Assembly: GCA_021324675.1 (NCBI GenBank)
Contig: JAJPIR010000336.1
Span: forward strand, 1 to 47,566
Origin: Actinomycetota bacterium
GTDB taxonomy: Bacteria; Actinomycetota; Actinomycetes; Mycobacteriales; Pseudonocardiaceae
DNA: 47,566 nucleotides
Reading direction: 5' to 3'
Positions 8,136 to 15,194 of this stretch are shown one piece after another. The position numbers and the translations under genes are program-made. Position 1 is the first letter of the stretch. Every line of letters starts with the position of its first letter. The notes under the pieces were generated by a model that worked only from the letters and a program-made list of their open reading frames with translations, searched no databases and had not been told where the DNA came from.

Positions 8136-8972
8136 TCATCGCAGGCCCTCTGGCAGCAGCTGCGCCAACCTGCGAACCGCCCGATGCTGCAGCGCTTTGA
8201 CTGCGCCCTCGTTACGGCCCATCACCGCAGCGGTCTCCGAGACGGACAGTCCCTGCATGAACCGCAGCATGATGCACTCCTGCTGATCGCGACCCAGCTG
8301 AGCAACACAGCGCATGAGCTCGGTGGCGGTGGCTTCCTCAACCACCTCATGTTCAGGGCCGCGGTCATCTGCGCTCGAGTCGAGGATGTCGGCAGTGGTC
8401 ATCTCCAACCGGTACCGGCTGGACTTGACGTGGTCGAGGACCAGGTTACGCGCAATGGTGACAAACCATGCTCCTACGTCACGACCCTGGTAGCTCACCG
8501 AGGAGATTCGTCGCAACGCCCGCAGGAACGTCTCGCTGGTGAGGTCTTCGGCCAGCGGGCGGTCACCGACCCGGAACAGGACGAACCGGAAAACCACGTC
8601 GACGTACCGGTCGTAGAGCTGCCCGAAGGCAGCCTGGTCGCCTTGCTGGGCGGCCGCAACAAGCTCCCAAGCCGCAGTGTCGACCTCCGCTGCGGCGGGC
8701 TCGGCGGTGCTGGCGCTCCCCTCGACCTGATCCACATTCGGCACGCTCGAAGCTGGCGCGCTCTGGTCGGGGATCGGGGTGCTGGGACGGGCGAACCTCA
8801 CGCGATCAGGCTCGGCGTTCGGCAGTAGGCCATCGCGGGTCGGCCCTGGAGTTCTGAGGGCCATCTCGGTTGCGGCATCAGCCACTCCTCGATCGCTCGT
8901 GTGACCATTGAGGTCATCTCCTCGGCTTCGGGCGTGCGGAAGCATACGACGGCGATCCGCTACGTGGTGCAC
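8136..8972 (-). CDS. ECF sigma factor, BldN-like, with long N-terminal extension
   Basis: Region 2 begins near residue 102 (ELVAAAQQGDQAAFGQLY) and includes DLTSETFLRAL. Region 4 near residues 220-270 contains LGRDQQECIMLRFMQGLS and the HTH SETAAVMGRNEGAVKALQ. About 100 poorly structured residues precede region 2. Streptomyces BldN carries a comparable pro-sequence that is removed to activate it, and bldN lies close to rex-hemA there too, so this is the likely orthologue. The start is unresolved: the upstream AGGAGG overlaps the GTG at 8972, and internal ATGs exist. It should direct a developmental or envelope regulon. Confidence 0.88.
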   Translation of the reverse strand: MHHVADRRRMLPHARSRGDDLNGHTSDRGVADAATEMALRTPGPTRDGLLPNAEPDRVRFARPSTPIPDQSAPASSVPNVDQVEGSASTAEPAAAEVDTAAWELVAAAQQGDQAAFGQLYDRYVDVVFRFVLFRVGDRPLAEDLTSETFLRALRRISSVSYQGRDVGAWFVTIARNLVLDHVKSSRYRLEMTTADILDSSADDRGPEHEVVEEATATELMRCVAQLGRDQQECIMLRFMQGLSVSETAAVMGRNEGAVKALQHRAVRRLAQLLPEGLR

Positions 8973-9067
8973 CTCCTAGGCTGCGCACAGTAGGTAGCTG
9001 GTGTAGGGAGTCTGTTTGAGTCACTGCCTGCTATCCAGCCCGGCGCGGGGAATGGCACGCTTGCGGG

Positions 9068-9307
9068 ATGCGGCACGAGGTGACATTGCTGGTCCGTGCG
9101 GAGTGCCATGCCTGCGCAACAGCGCGGGAGGACATCTCTCGGATTTGTGCTGACCTGGACGTCCCGTGGCTGACCGCTGACGTGGACGCCGACCCCGAAC
9201 TTCAGGCCGAGTACGGCGACCGCGTGCCCGTGATTCTCATCGACGGGCGGGAACACGGTTTCTGGGCGGTGCAGGAACAACGCTTGCGAGCAGCGCTGCG
9301 CACGTAG
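9068..9307 (+). CDS. Glutaredoxin-like (DUF836/Rv0508-like) protein
   Basis: This 79-residue thioredoxin-fold protein has CHAC at residues 13-16 as the redox pair, a conserved cis-proline segment RVPVILIDG near residue 57, and a final helix. It diverges from the sigma operon and lies upstream of the molybdo-enzyme, in the Rv0508 position before the heme cluster. It probably works as a small cytosolic disulfide reductase; the physiological partner is unknown. No signal peptide is visible. Confidence 0.88.
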   Translation: MRHEVTLLVRAECHACATAREDISRICADLDVPWLTADVDADPELQAEYGDRVPVILIDGREHGFWAVQEQRLRAALRT

Positions 9308-9354
9308 GCGACCAGCACGAGATGATCTGACGTGATCGAATCTCGAGACGGTCG

Positions 9355-10947
9355 ATGCTCGAACGGGCAGGTATGGCCAGTATGACGTCAACCCGGTTAG
9401 CCAACTCTGTAGCCGCCCCGGTGGCGGCAACGGTCGGGCTGCTGTCGATGGCCGCAGGGCTGGCGCTGGGCCACCTGGTGGGCGTGTTGATCTCTCCGAC
9501 CGCCTCGCCGTTCCTCGCTGTCGGCAGCAGCGCCATTGACCTCGCCCCGGCGTGGCTCAAGGACTTCGCCGTCAGCACCTTTGGCAGCTACGACAAGATT
9601 GTTTTGCTTGCCGGCATGGCCGTGGTCATCGGCGCCATCGGGGTGATTGCCGGCCTGATTTCCCGGCGCTCTGCGGTTCCCGGACTGGTGCTGTTCGTGG
9701 CGCTCGGCCTGGTCGCCTCCATCGCCGTGGTGTCCCGCCCCGCCGCAGGATCGTTTGACCTACTTGCCCCGCTGGCTGCACTGATCGCCGCTGCCGGCAC
9801 CTTTGCCACGCTTCACCGCCTGGGCCGGCTGACTCCGGCCGAGAGCGGGGTTCACCCGGCAGATGCGGGCCTGCCCGCGGGAGTTCCCCGCCGGGCGCTG
9901 CTTACCGGCTCGGCGGTGGTTGCCGTCGGAGCTGGGATCGCCGCGGCCGGTGGGCAGCTGCTGGCCGGGCGCAGTGCAGTCGAAGCTTCTCGCCAGGCGG
10001 TGGGACGGATCGTGCCTACGGTCCCCGCCCCGCCAATTCCTCGTGGCGCAGACTTCGCCGGTGACGGTTCGCCGACCTTTATCACGCCCAACCGGGATTT
10101 CTACCGGGTGGACGTCAACCTCACGCTGCCGCGGCTACGCGCCGAAGACTGGCGGCTGCGCATTCATGGCATGGTCGACCGGGAGATCATGCTGTCGTTC
10201 AGGGACCTTGCCTCGCGGGCGCTGATCGAGGTTCCCCTGACGATGGCGTGCGTGTCCAACGAGATCGGCGGGCGCTATATCTCCACGGCTTACTTCACCG
10301 GGGTACGGCTTGCCGACATCCTCGCCGAGGCCGGTGTGCAGCGTGGCGCTGACCAGGTGTTAAGCACCAGCGTCGACGGATGGACGTGCGGTACCCCGAC
10401 CGCTGCGCTGACCGATCCGGACGGCAAGGCCATGCTGGTGATCGCGATGAACGGTGAGCCGCTGCCGGTCGAGCACGGCTTCCCAGTCCGCATGGTGGTG
10501 CCTGGCTTGTATGGCTACGTGTCCGGTACCAAGTGGATCACCGACCTGGAGCTGACCACATTCGCTGCGCGGCAGGCCTACTGGCTGCAGCGGGGCTGGG
10601 CGCAGCAAGGGCCGATCAAGACGATGTCCCGGATCGATAGTCCGGGCGCCTTCGCACGAGTCGGTCCCGACACGCCGATCGCCGGCGTCGCCTGGGCGCA
10701 GACTCGTGGCATTTCCCGAGTCGAGGTGCGTATCGATCACGGTGTGTGGCAACCCGCGGAGTTGTCGACCGAAGTCAGCGTGGACACTTGGCGGATGTTC
10801 CGGCTGCGCGGCCGGTGGGCGCCAGGTGCCCACGTGGCTGAAGTCCGTGCTACGGACAAAAAGGGATACACCCAGACGGCAGACCGGGCTTCCGCTATCC
10901 CGGACGGTGCCACTGGATGGCACTCGGTACAGTTCACGGTCCAATGA
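9355..10947 (+). CDS. Membrane-anchored sulfite-oxidase-family molybdopterin enzyme
   Basis: The protein is up to 530 residues. The first 160 contain about four hydrophobic helices, followed by one more near 180-205, then an oxidoreductase molybdopterin-binding domain (about 240-420) and a dimerisation domain to the end. The Mo-ligand cysteine is at about residue 299 in MACVSNEIGG, and GFPVRMVVPGLYG matches the family. The catalytic part probably faces outside and oxidises or reduces a small sulfur or oxygen compound using membrane electron carriers; the substrate is unknown. In-frame ATGs at 9373 and 9382 are alternative starts. Confidence 0.9.
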   Translation: MLERAGMASMTSTRLANSVAAPVAATVGLLSMAAGLALGHLVGVLISPTASPFLAVGSSAIDLAPAWLKDFAVSTFGSYDKIVLLAGMAVVIGAIGVIAGLISRRSAVPGLVLFVALGLVASIAVVSRPAAGSFDLLAPLAALIAAAGTFATLHRLGRLTPAESGVHPADAGLPAGVPRRALLTGSAVVAVGAGIAAAGGQLLAGRSAVEASRQAVGRIVPTVPAPPIPRGADFAGDGSPTFITPNRDFYRVDVNLTLPRLRAEDWRLRIHGMVDREIMLSFRDLASRALIEVPLTMACVSNEIGGRYISTAYFTGVRLADILAEAGVQRGADQVLSTSVDGWTCGTPTAALTDPDGKAMLVIAMNGEPLPVEHGFPVRMVVPGLYGYVSGTKWITDLELTTFAARQAYWLQRGWAQQGPIKTMSRIDSPGAFARVGPDTPIAGVAWAQTRGISRVEVRIDHGVWQPAELSTEVSVDTWRMFRLRGRWAPGAHVAEVRATDKKGYTQTADRASAIPDGATGWHSVQFTVQ

Positions 10948-11014
10948 GGGCGCGCTGAGTACCGCAGGAATGTGTCTAATTCGTAATCAGCGGTGGTGCG
11001 GTGATACATCGTCG

Positions 11015-11028
11015 ATTACCGGAGTAAT
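11015..11028. promoter_or_regulatory. Small inverted repeat upstream of first fasciclin gene
   Basis: ATTACCGGAGTAAT has 5-bp arms and a 4-bp centre, and lies 53 bp before the TTG start of the first fasciclin gene. A further GTAATC at about 10984 pairs with GATTAC at 11014-11019. It may be an operator; no known regulator consensus is recognised. Confidence 0.3.
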
Positions 11029-11080
11029 ACCCGCGTTGCCCGGAGCAGCCGGGCTTGCTGCGATGAGGAGTTGAGATCAG

Positions 11081-11767
11081 TTGAGGAAGATCCAGCGGCT
11101 GGTCGCGGTTGGTGCCATGGCGGCGCTGGCCGCCGTGGTCGGCGCATGCGGCAACGCGCAGGCGCCGGCTACCGGAAATCAAGCTTCTGCACCGGCCAGT
11201 GAGCCGGCCGAGACCAGCTCGGAAGCACCTGCGCCCACGGGTAGTGGCGTCACCAAGATCAGCGATATTTTCGGGCCTGCCTGCGATCAGATACCCAAGG
11301 ACGGCCCTGGCTCACCGCAGGGCATGGTCAACGACCCGGTGGCCACCGCTGCCAGCCACAACCCGCTCCTGGCCACCTTCACGAAGGCCCTGACCGCCAC
11401 CAACCTGGCGGACACGTTGAACAGCGCTCCAGAGCTGACCGTCTTCGCTCCGGCCGACCCGGCATTCCAGGCCTTGGAGGCACAGCATCCAGGCATCCTC
11501 AAGGACTTGACCACTGCTCCGGACGTGGCATCGCCGAACAGCAAGCTGGCCAAGATCGTCACCTACCACGCGGTCGGCAAGCGCTACGACGCCGCAGGGA
11601 TCGTGCAGGCGGGCACGCTGGACAGCCTGGAGGGTGGCAGGATCAAGATCGGTGGCAACGCTACGGCGCCGACGGTGAACGGGGCGACGGTGTTGTGCGG
11701 CAACATTCCAACCAAGAATGCCACAGTTTTCGTGATCGGGCAGGTGCTGTCGCTGCCGGCATCGTAA
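11081..11767 (+). CDS. Fasciclin (FAS1) domain lipoprotein, copy 1
   Basis: This 228-residue secreted lipoprotein has a signal peptide MRKIQRL with a hydrophobic core and lipobox VGAC at Cys23, then a low-complexity Ala/Pro/Ser/Glu linker, then one FAS1 domain (about 85-228) with DTLNSAPELTVFAPAD and TYHAVGKRY. The domain resembles mycobacterial MPT70/MPT83, which act at the cell surface in adhesion. A TTG start is chosen because GAGGAG is well placed and the second copy has the same layout. It is a tandem paralogue of 12045-12749. Confidence 0.92.
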   Translation: MRKIQRLVAVGAMAALAAVVGACGNAQAPATGNQASAPASEPAETSSEAPAPTGSGVTKISDIFGPACDQIPKDGPGSPQGMVNDPVATAASHNPLLATFTKALTATNLADTLNSAPELTVFAPADPAFQALEAQHPGILKDLTTAPDVASPNSKLAKIVTYHAVGKRYDAAGIVQAGTLDSLEGGRIKIGGNATAPTVNGATVLCGNIPTKNATVFVIGQVLSLPAS

Positions 11768-11824
11768 AGGCTCGGCCTAAACTTTCCATAAAGTGTCGTT
11801 ATCTGGCCAACTGGAGCTTCTGCC

Positions 11825-11863
11825 CGTCAGGGGCGGTTCCGCTAATGGAGTCCGCCCCTGACG
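11825..11863 (+). terminator. Strong stem-loop terminator after fasciclin copy 1
   Basis: CGTCAGGGGCGG (11825-11836) pairs perfectly over 12 bp with CCGCCCCTGACG (11852-11863), with a 15-nt loop, and is followed by a T-rich stretch to 11880. It separates the two fasciclin genes into independent transcription units. Confidence 0.85.
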
Positions 11864-11935
11864 CATGTTTGTAACATTTTCGCATCGAAGCATCGTTTCA
11901 ATCGTCGCGCTAGGGGAGTTGCTGCTGTCCTCGCT

Positions 11936-12001
11936 GATATCGGACGTCCGATATCGACCTTCGATATGGACCTCTGATATGGGCATACGATATGACTCGG
12001 C
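11936..12001. promoter_or_regulatory. 20-bp palindrome plus 13-bp GATAT iteron array
   Basis: GATATCGGACGTCCGATATC (11936-11955) is a perfect 20-bp palindrome. GATAT then recurs at 11950, 11963, 11976 and 11989, exactly 13 bp apart, with a unit near GATATGGACCTCT. The array ends about 45 bp before the GTG of the second fasciclin gene. It looks like a cooperative operator or activator array; no equivalent precedes copy 1. The regulator is not known. Confidence 0.7.
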
Positions 12002-12044
12002 TAGTGGGCATTACTGCACGCAATTCGCGAGGAGTTGAGACCGA

Positions 12045-12749
12045 GTGAGGAAGATCCAGAAACTGGCTGCGGTTGGCGCTTTCGCCACCATTACTGCAGT
12101 AGTGGGTGCCTGCACCAACTCGCAAGGACCCGCCACCGGGAACGAGACGAGTGAGGCGACAAGTGAGGCCTCGCCGCCTGCGGCGCAGGCTCCTGTCACC
12201 AGCGGGGCGCAAGCTCCTAGCGGTAACGGCGTAACCCAGATCGGTGACATCTTCGGCCCGGCCTGCGATCAGGTGCCCAAGCAAGGGCCCGGCTCAGTAC
12301 AAGCCATGGCAGGCGAGCCGGTAGCTACCGCGGCCAGTAACAACCCCGTCTTGACGACGCTGACCAAAGCAGTGAAGGCCGCTAAGCTGACGGACACGCT
12401 GAACAGCACGCCGGAGCTGACCGTGTTCGCTCCGGCCGACTCGGCTTTCCAGCAGCTGGACCGTCAGAGCCCCGGTCTGGTGAACCAGATGACCATGGCG
12501 CCAGACGCAGCGTCACCGGACAGCAGGCTGGTGAAGACCCTCAAATACCACGTGATCGGTCAGCGCTACAACGCCCAGGAGCTGGTCCAAGCCCGGACGG
12601 TGGACACCCTGGAAGGCGCAAAAGTCAACATTGCGGGCACGCCGTCGGCGCCGACGGTAAACGGCGCACAGGTGCTGTGCGGCAACATTCCCACCCGCAA
12701 CGCGACCGTGTTCATCATCGGGCAGGTGCTCACGCCACCGGCCATCTAA
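12045..12749 (+). CDS. Fasciclin (FAS1) domain lipoprotein, copy 2
   Basis: This is a 234-residue paralogue of the preceding gene. It has the same MRKIQ start, a hydrophobic core, a VGAC lipobox at Cys23, a Ser/Ala/Pro-rich linker that is slightly longer, and a FAS1 domain with DTLNSTPELTVFAPAD and KYHVIGQRYN. Even the ribosome-site region is shared (GAGGAGTTGAGA). The duplication is old enough for clear divergence. Its upstream region carries the GATAT iterons, so the copies probably respond to different signals. A hairpin follows the stop. Confidence 0.92.
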   Translation: MRKIQKLAAVGAFATITAVVGACTNSQGPATGNETSEATSEASPPAAQAPVTSGAQAPSGNGVTQIGDIFGPACDQVPKQGPGSVQAMAGEPVATAASNNPVLTTLTKAVKAAKLTDTLNSTPELTVFAPADSAFQQLDRQSPGLVNQMTMAPDAASPDSRLVKTLKYHVIGQRYNAQELVQARTVDTLEGAKVNIAGTPSAPTVNGAQVLCGNIPTRNATVFIIGQVLTPPAI

Positions 12750-12764
12750 CGGCACCTCACCACA

Positions 12765-12792
12765 GGGGCGGTCCCGCTGCGGGGGCCGCTCC
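12765..12792 (+). terminator. Stem-loop after fasciclin copy 2
   Basis: GGGGCGG-t-CCC at 12765-12775 can fold with GGG...CCGCTCC up to 12792, with one G-T pair. No T-run follows. It is a plausible terminator separating the fasciclin gene from rex. Confidence 0.55.
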
Positions 12793-12827
12793 CGTCGCGT
12801 ACCGGGATCCCTCTGAAGATCGCAACT

Positions 12828-12856
12828 TTGTTCCTGCGTTCACAAGCGGCTACCGT
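12828..12856 (+). promoter_or_regulatory. rex promoter overlapped by a partly degenerate Rex operator
   Basis: TTGTTCCTGCGTTCACAA (12828-12845) matches the Rex consensus TTGTGAACGCGTTCACAA at 14 of 18 positions: the right half is perfect and the left arm has lost GAAC. The same bases give a -35 TTGTTC (12828-12833) and, 17 bp on, a -10 TACCGT (12851-12856). Rex binding would block RNA polymerase, as in Streptomyces rex-hem autoregulation. Confidence 0.65.
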
Positions 12857-12933
12857 GGACGCCTGGCAAGACAGTGGTGCCTCGCCCCTCGCCCCACCCG
12901 GTCCGCCGCCGGTGATCTGAAAGGAAGCCACGC

Positions 12934-13653
12934 GTGACGGTGCATCAGCACGGCCGGTACAGCACGCCGGTTGACGACCTGCCGTCTCGGGCCGTACCCG
13001 AAGCGGCGGTCGGTCGTCTCGCGATATACCTGCGGGTACTGACCTCGATGATCGAGCAGGGTGTCACCACAATGTCCAGCGAGGAGCTCGCCGGCGCAGC
13101 CGGGGTGAACTCGGCGACACTGCGCAAGGATCTGTCCTATGTGGGCTCCTACGGCACCCGCGGCGTGGGCTATGACACCGCGAGGCTGGTGGAACATATC
13201 GAGCAGTTGCTCGGGCTGACCCGCCACCACAGCGTCGCGGTGGTCGGGATCGGCAATCTGGGCCATGCGCTGGCCAACTACGGGGGGTTCCCGGACCGGG
13301 GTTTCCCGGTCACCGCGCTGTTCGACGTCGATGAGGATTTGGTAGGCATCCCGGTGGGCGGGCTGCCCGTCGACCACGTCAACACCATTCCGGAGGTATG
13401 CGCGGAGCGGGACGTCACCATCGGGGTGATCTGCACCCCGGCGCGTGCTGCACAAACGGTCTGTGACTTGCTCGTCGCCGGCGGCGTCCGGTGCATCCTC
13501 AACTTCGCTCCAGTGATGTTGCAGGTACCCAGTGATGTCGAGGTACGCCGGGTAGATCTGGCGGTGGAGCTACAGATCCTGTCGTTTTATCAAGCCCGCC
13601 GATCGTCAGGTCGCAGGGCGGGCACCGCCGATCCCGTTGCGGTGATCCGATGA
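12934..13653 (+). CDS. rex: Redox-sensing transcriptional repressor Rex
   Basis: This 239-residue repressor senses the NADH/NAD+ ratio. The N-terminal winged helix (about 20-85) contains [19 protein letters not shown], the DNA-reading segment. The Rossmann domain follows with [11 protein letters not shown] at about 103-113, and a C-terminal domain-swap helix includes [10 protein letters not shown]. It overlaps hemA by 4 nt, so rex and heme genes share a transcript. It probably controls its own promoter through the site at 12828-12845 and respiratory genes elsewhere. Confidence 0.95.
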   Translation: MTVHQHGRYSTPVDDLPSRAVPEAAVGRLAIYLRVLTSMIEQGVTTMSSEELAGAAGVNSATLRKDLSYVGSYGTRGVGYDTARLVEHIEQLLGLTRHHSVAVVGIGNLGHALANYGGFPDRGFPVTALFDVDEDLVGIPVGGLPVDHVNTIPEVCAERDVTIGVICTPARAAQTVCDLLVAGGVRCILNFAPVMLQVPSDVEVRRVDLAVELQILSFYQARRSSGRRAGTADPVAVIR

Positions 13654-15005
13654 GCCTGCTGGTCGTCGGACTATCCCACCGCAGCGCGCCGGTCGACGTG
13701 TTGGAGCGAGTCGCGCTGTCCGCAGTGGATGCCGGCAAGGTGCTGGGTCAGCTGCTGGAACGCGAGCACGTCGCGGAGGCGTTGCTCCTGTCCACCTGTA
13801 ACCGTGTCGAGGTCTACGCGGTGGTGACCGCCTTCCACGGCGGGCTGGCCGACATCACCGACGTGCTGGCGGGCCAATCCGCGGTTGCGCTGGACGAGCT
13901 GTCCGATCACCTCTACGTCCACTACGCGGCAGCCGGTGTGGAGCACCTGTTCTCGGTGGCCGCGGGGCTCGATTCGATGGTGGTCGGCGAGCCACAGATC
14001 CTCGGTCAACTGCGCAGCGCCTATGCCGGGGCGGAACAGGCGGGCAGCGTTGGCCGGACGCTGCACGAAGTGGTGCAGCAGGCACTGCGGGCGGGCAAGC
14101 GGGTGCATGCCGAAACCGGCATCGACGCTGCCGGTGCGTCGGTGGTCCGTGAAGCGTTGGCTGCGGTGGCGGCCGAGCTGGTGGCGGCTGGTGGGGGAGG
14201 CCTGGCCGGTCGACGGGTGCTCGTGCTGGGCGCCGGTTCGATGGGTGGTTTGGCTACCGCTGCCCTGCGCCGGGCGGCGGTAGCCGAAATCGTGCTGGCC
14301 AACCGCACCCAAGCCAGTGCGCAGCGGCTGGCCGCGCTGTGCGAAGCCGACGGCACCCCGGCCAGGGCGGTCGGACTGCACGAGACGACCGGTGTGCTGG
14401 CCGAGGTGGATGTGGTGATGTGCTGCACCGGTGCTACCGGTGCGGTACTCGGGGTCGACCAGATCGCCAGCGTTGCGGGTGGTCGCCGCAGCCCCCTGGT
14501 GGTATGTGATCTGGGGCTGCCTCGCAACGTCGAGCCGGGGGTAGGGCAGGTGCCCGGCGTCACGTTGCTGGATCTCAGCACGGTGGCACAGCGGCTTGAG
14601 CACCAGGGCTCGGGATCAAGCGCGGTCCGCACCGCACACGACCTCATTGCCCGCGAGGTACGCGATTACCTGGCGGCCCAGCGGGCCGCGGAGGTCACCC
14701 CGACGGTTGCCGCGTTGCGCAAGCGAGCTGCTGAGGTGGTGGACGCGGAACTACTGCGGCTGGCGGGCCGGTTGCCGGACCTCGACGCTGCGGTGCGCGA
14801 TGAACTGGCCCGGACTGTGCATCGCGTGGTGGACAAGTTGCTGCATGCTCCCACGGTGCGAGTCAAGCAGCTCGCTGAGACCGGTGGTGGTGAGGCTTAC
14901 GCCGCCGCCCTGCGCGAGCTGTTCGAACTCGACCCGCAGGCCGCTGCCGCGATCGCGGCGCCGATCCGCCCGGCGTCGAGCGGTGATCCGTCCGGGAGCC
15001 CGTGA
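13650..15005 (+). CDS. hemA: Glutamyl-tRNA reductase HemA
   Basis: HemA makes glutamate-1-semialdehyde from glutamyl-tRNA, the first committed step of C5 tetrapyrrole synthesis. The 451-residue protein has the catalytic cysteine in [10 protein letters not shown] (Cys50), a [10 protein letters not shown] segment near 112, an NADPH-binding GAGSMGG near 193, and a C-terminal dimerisation helix. Its product goes to HemL, encoded 3.7 kb downstream. It starts within the rex stop. The ATG of a 45-codon ORF overlaps its stop by one base, which is where hemC would normally begin. Confidence 0.95.
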   Translation: MSLLVVGLSHRSAPVDVLERVALSAVDAGKVLGQLLEREHVAEALLLSTCNRVEVYAVVTAFHGGLADITDVLAGQSAVALDELSDHLYVHYAAAGVEHLFSVAAGLDSMVVGEPQILGQLRSAYAGAEQAGSVGRTLHEVVQQALRAGKRVHAETGIDAAGASVVREALAAVAAELVAAGGGGLAGRRVLVLGAGSMGGLATAALRRAAVAEIVLANRTQASAQRLAALCEADGTPARAVGLHETTGVLAEVDVVMCCTGATGAVLGVDQIASVAGGRRSPLVVCDLGLPRNVEPGVGQVPGVTLLDLSTVAQRLEHQGSGSSAVRTAHDLIAREVRDYLAAQRAAEVTPTVAALRKRAAEVVDAELLRLAGRLPDLDAAVRDELARTVHRVVDKLLHAPTVRVKQLAETGGGEAYAAALRELFELDPQAAAAIAAPIRPASSGDPSGSP

Positions 15006-15142
15006 TGACTGTGCTGCATTCCTCCGCTGGGCCTTGTTTTGTTGGGCCCCATTTCTGTGGAGAGCTGACCGATGCCGGAAACCTCGGCCGCGCGGTCGCG
15101 GCCGAGTTGGAAGGATCTGGCTGCCGCGCGCTGGGTGGTTGA
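15005..15142 (+). pseudogene. 45-codon ORF in the hemC position, possible hemC remnant
   Basis: An ORF begins MTVLHSSAG at an ATG overlapping the hemA stop and ends at TGA 15140-15142. Its second half, GELTDAGNLGRAVAAELEG, resembles from memory the C-terminal helix of porphobilinogen deaminase, while the middle does not. In related actinobacteria a full hemC of about 310 codons lies here. I infer a large internal deletion, or replacement by unrelated sequence; the similarity is short and unproven. Catalytic HemC motifs are absent. Confidence 0.35.
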
Positions 15143-15174
15143 CCCAGCGCTGCGCGACCAGGTCTGGAGACCTG
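15128..15174 (+). terminator. Two adjacent hairpins between hemA and hemD
   Basis: GCGCTGGGT-ggttg-ACCCAGCGC (15128-15150) is a perfect 9-bp stem, and CAGGTCT-gg-AGACCTG (15159-15174) a perfect 7-bp stem. They fill the short gap where hemC is expected. They may attenuate hemD expression or stabilise RNA ends; no T-run follows. Confidence 0.5.
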
Positions 15175-15194
15175 AGTGGGAAACGAGTAGGTAA

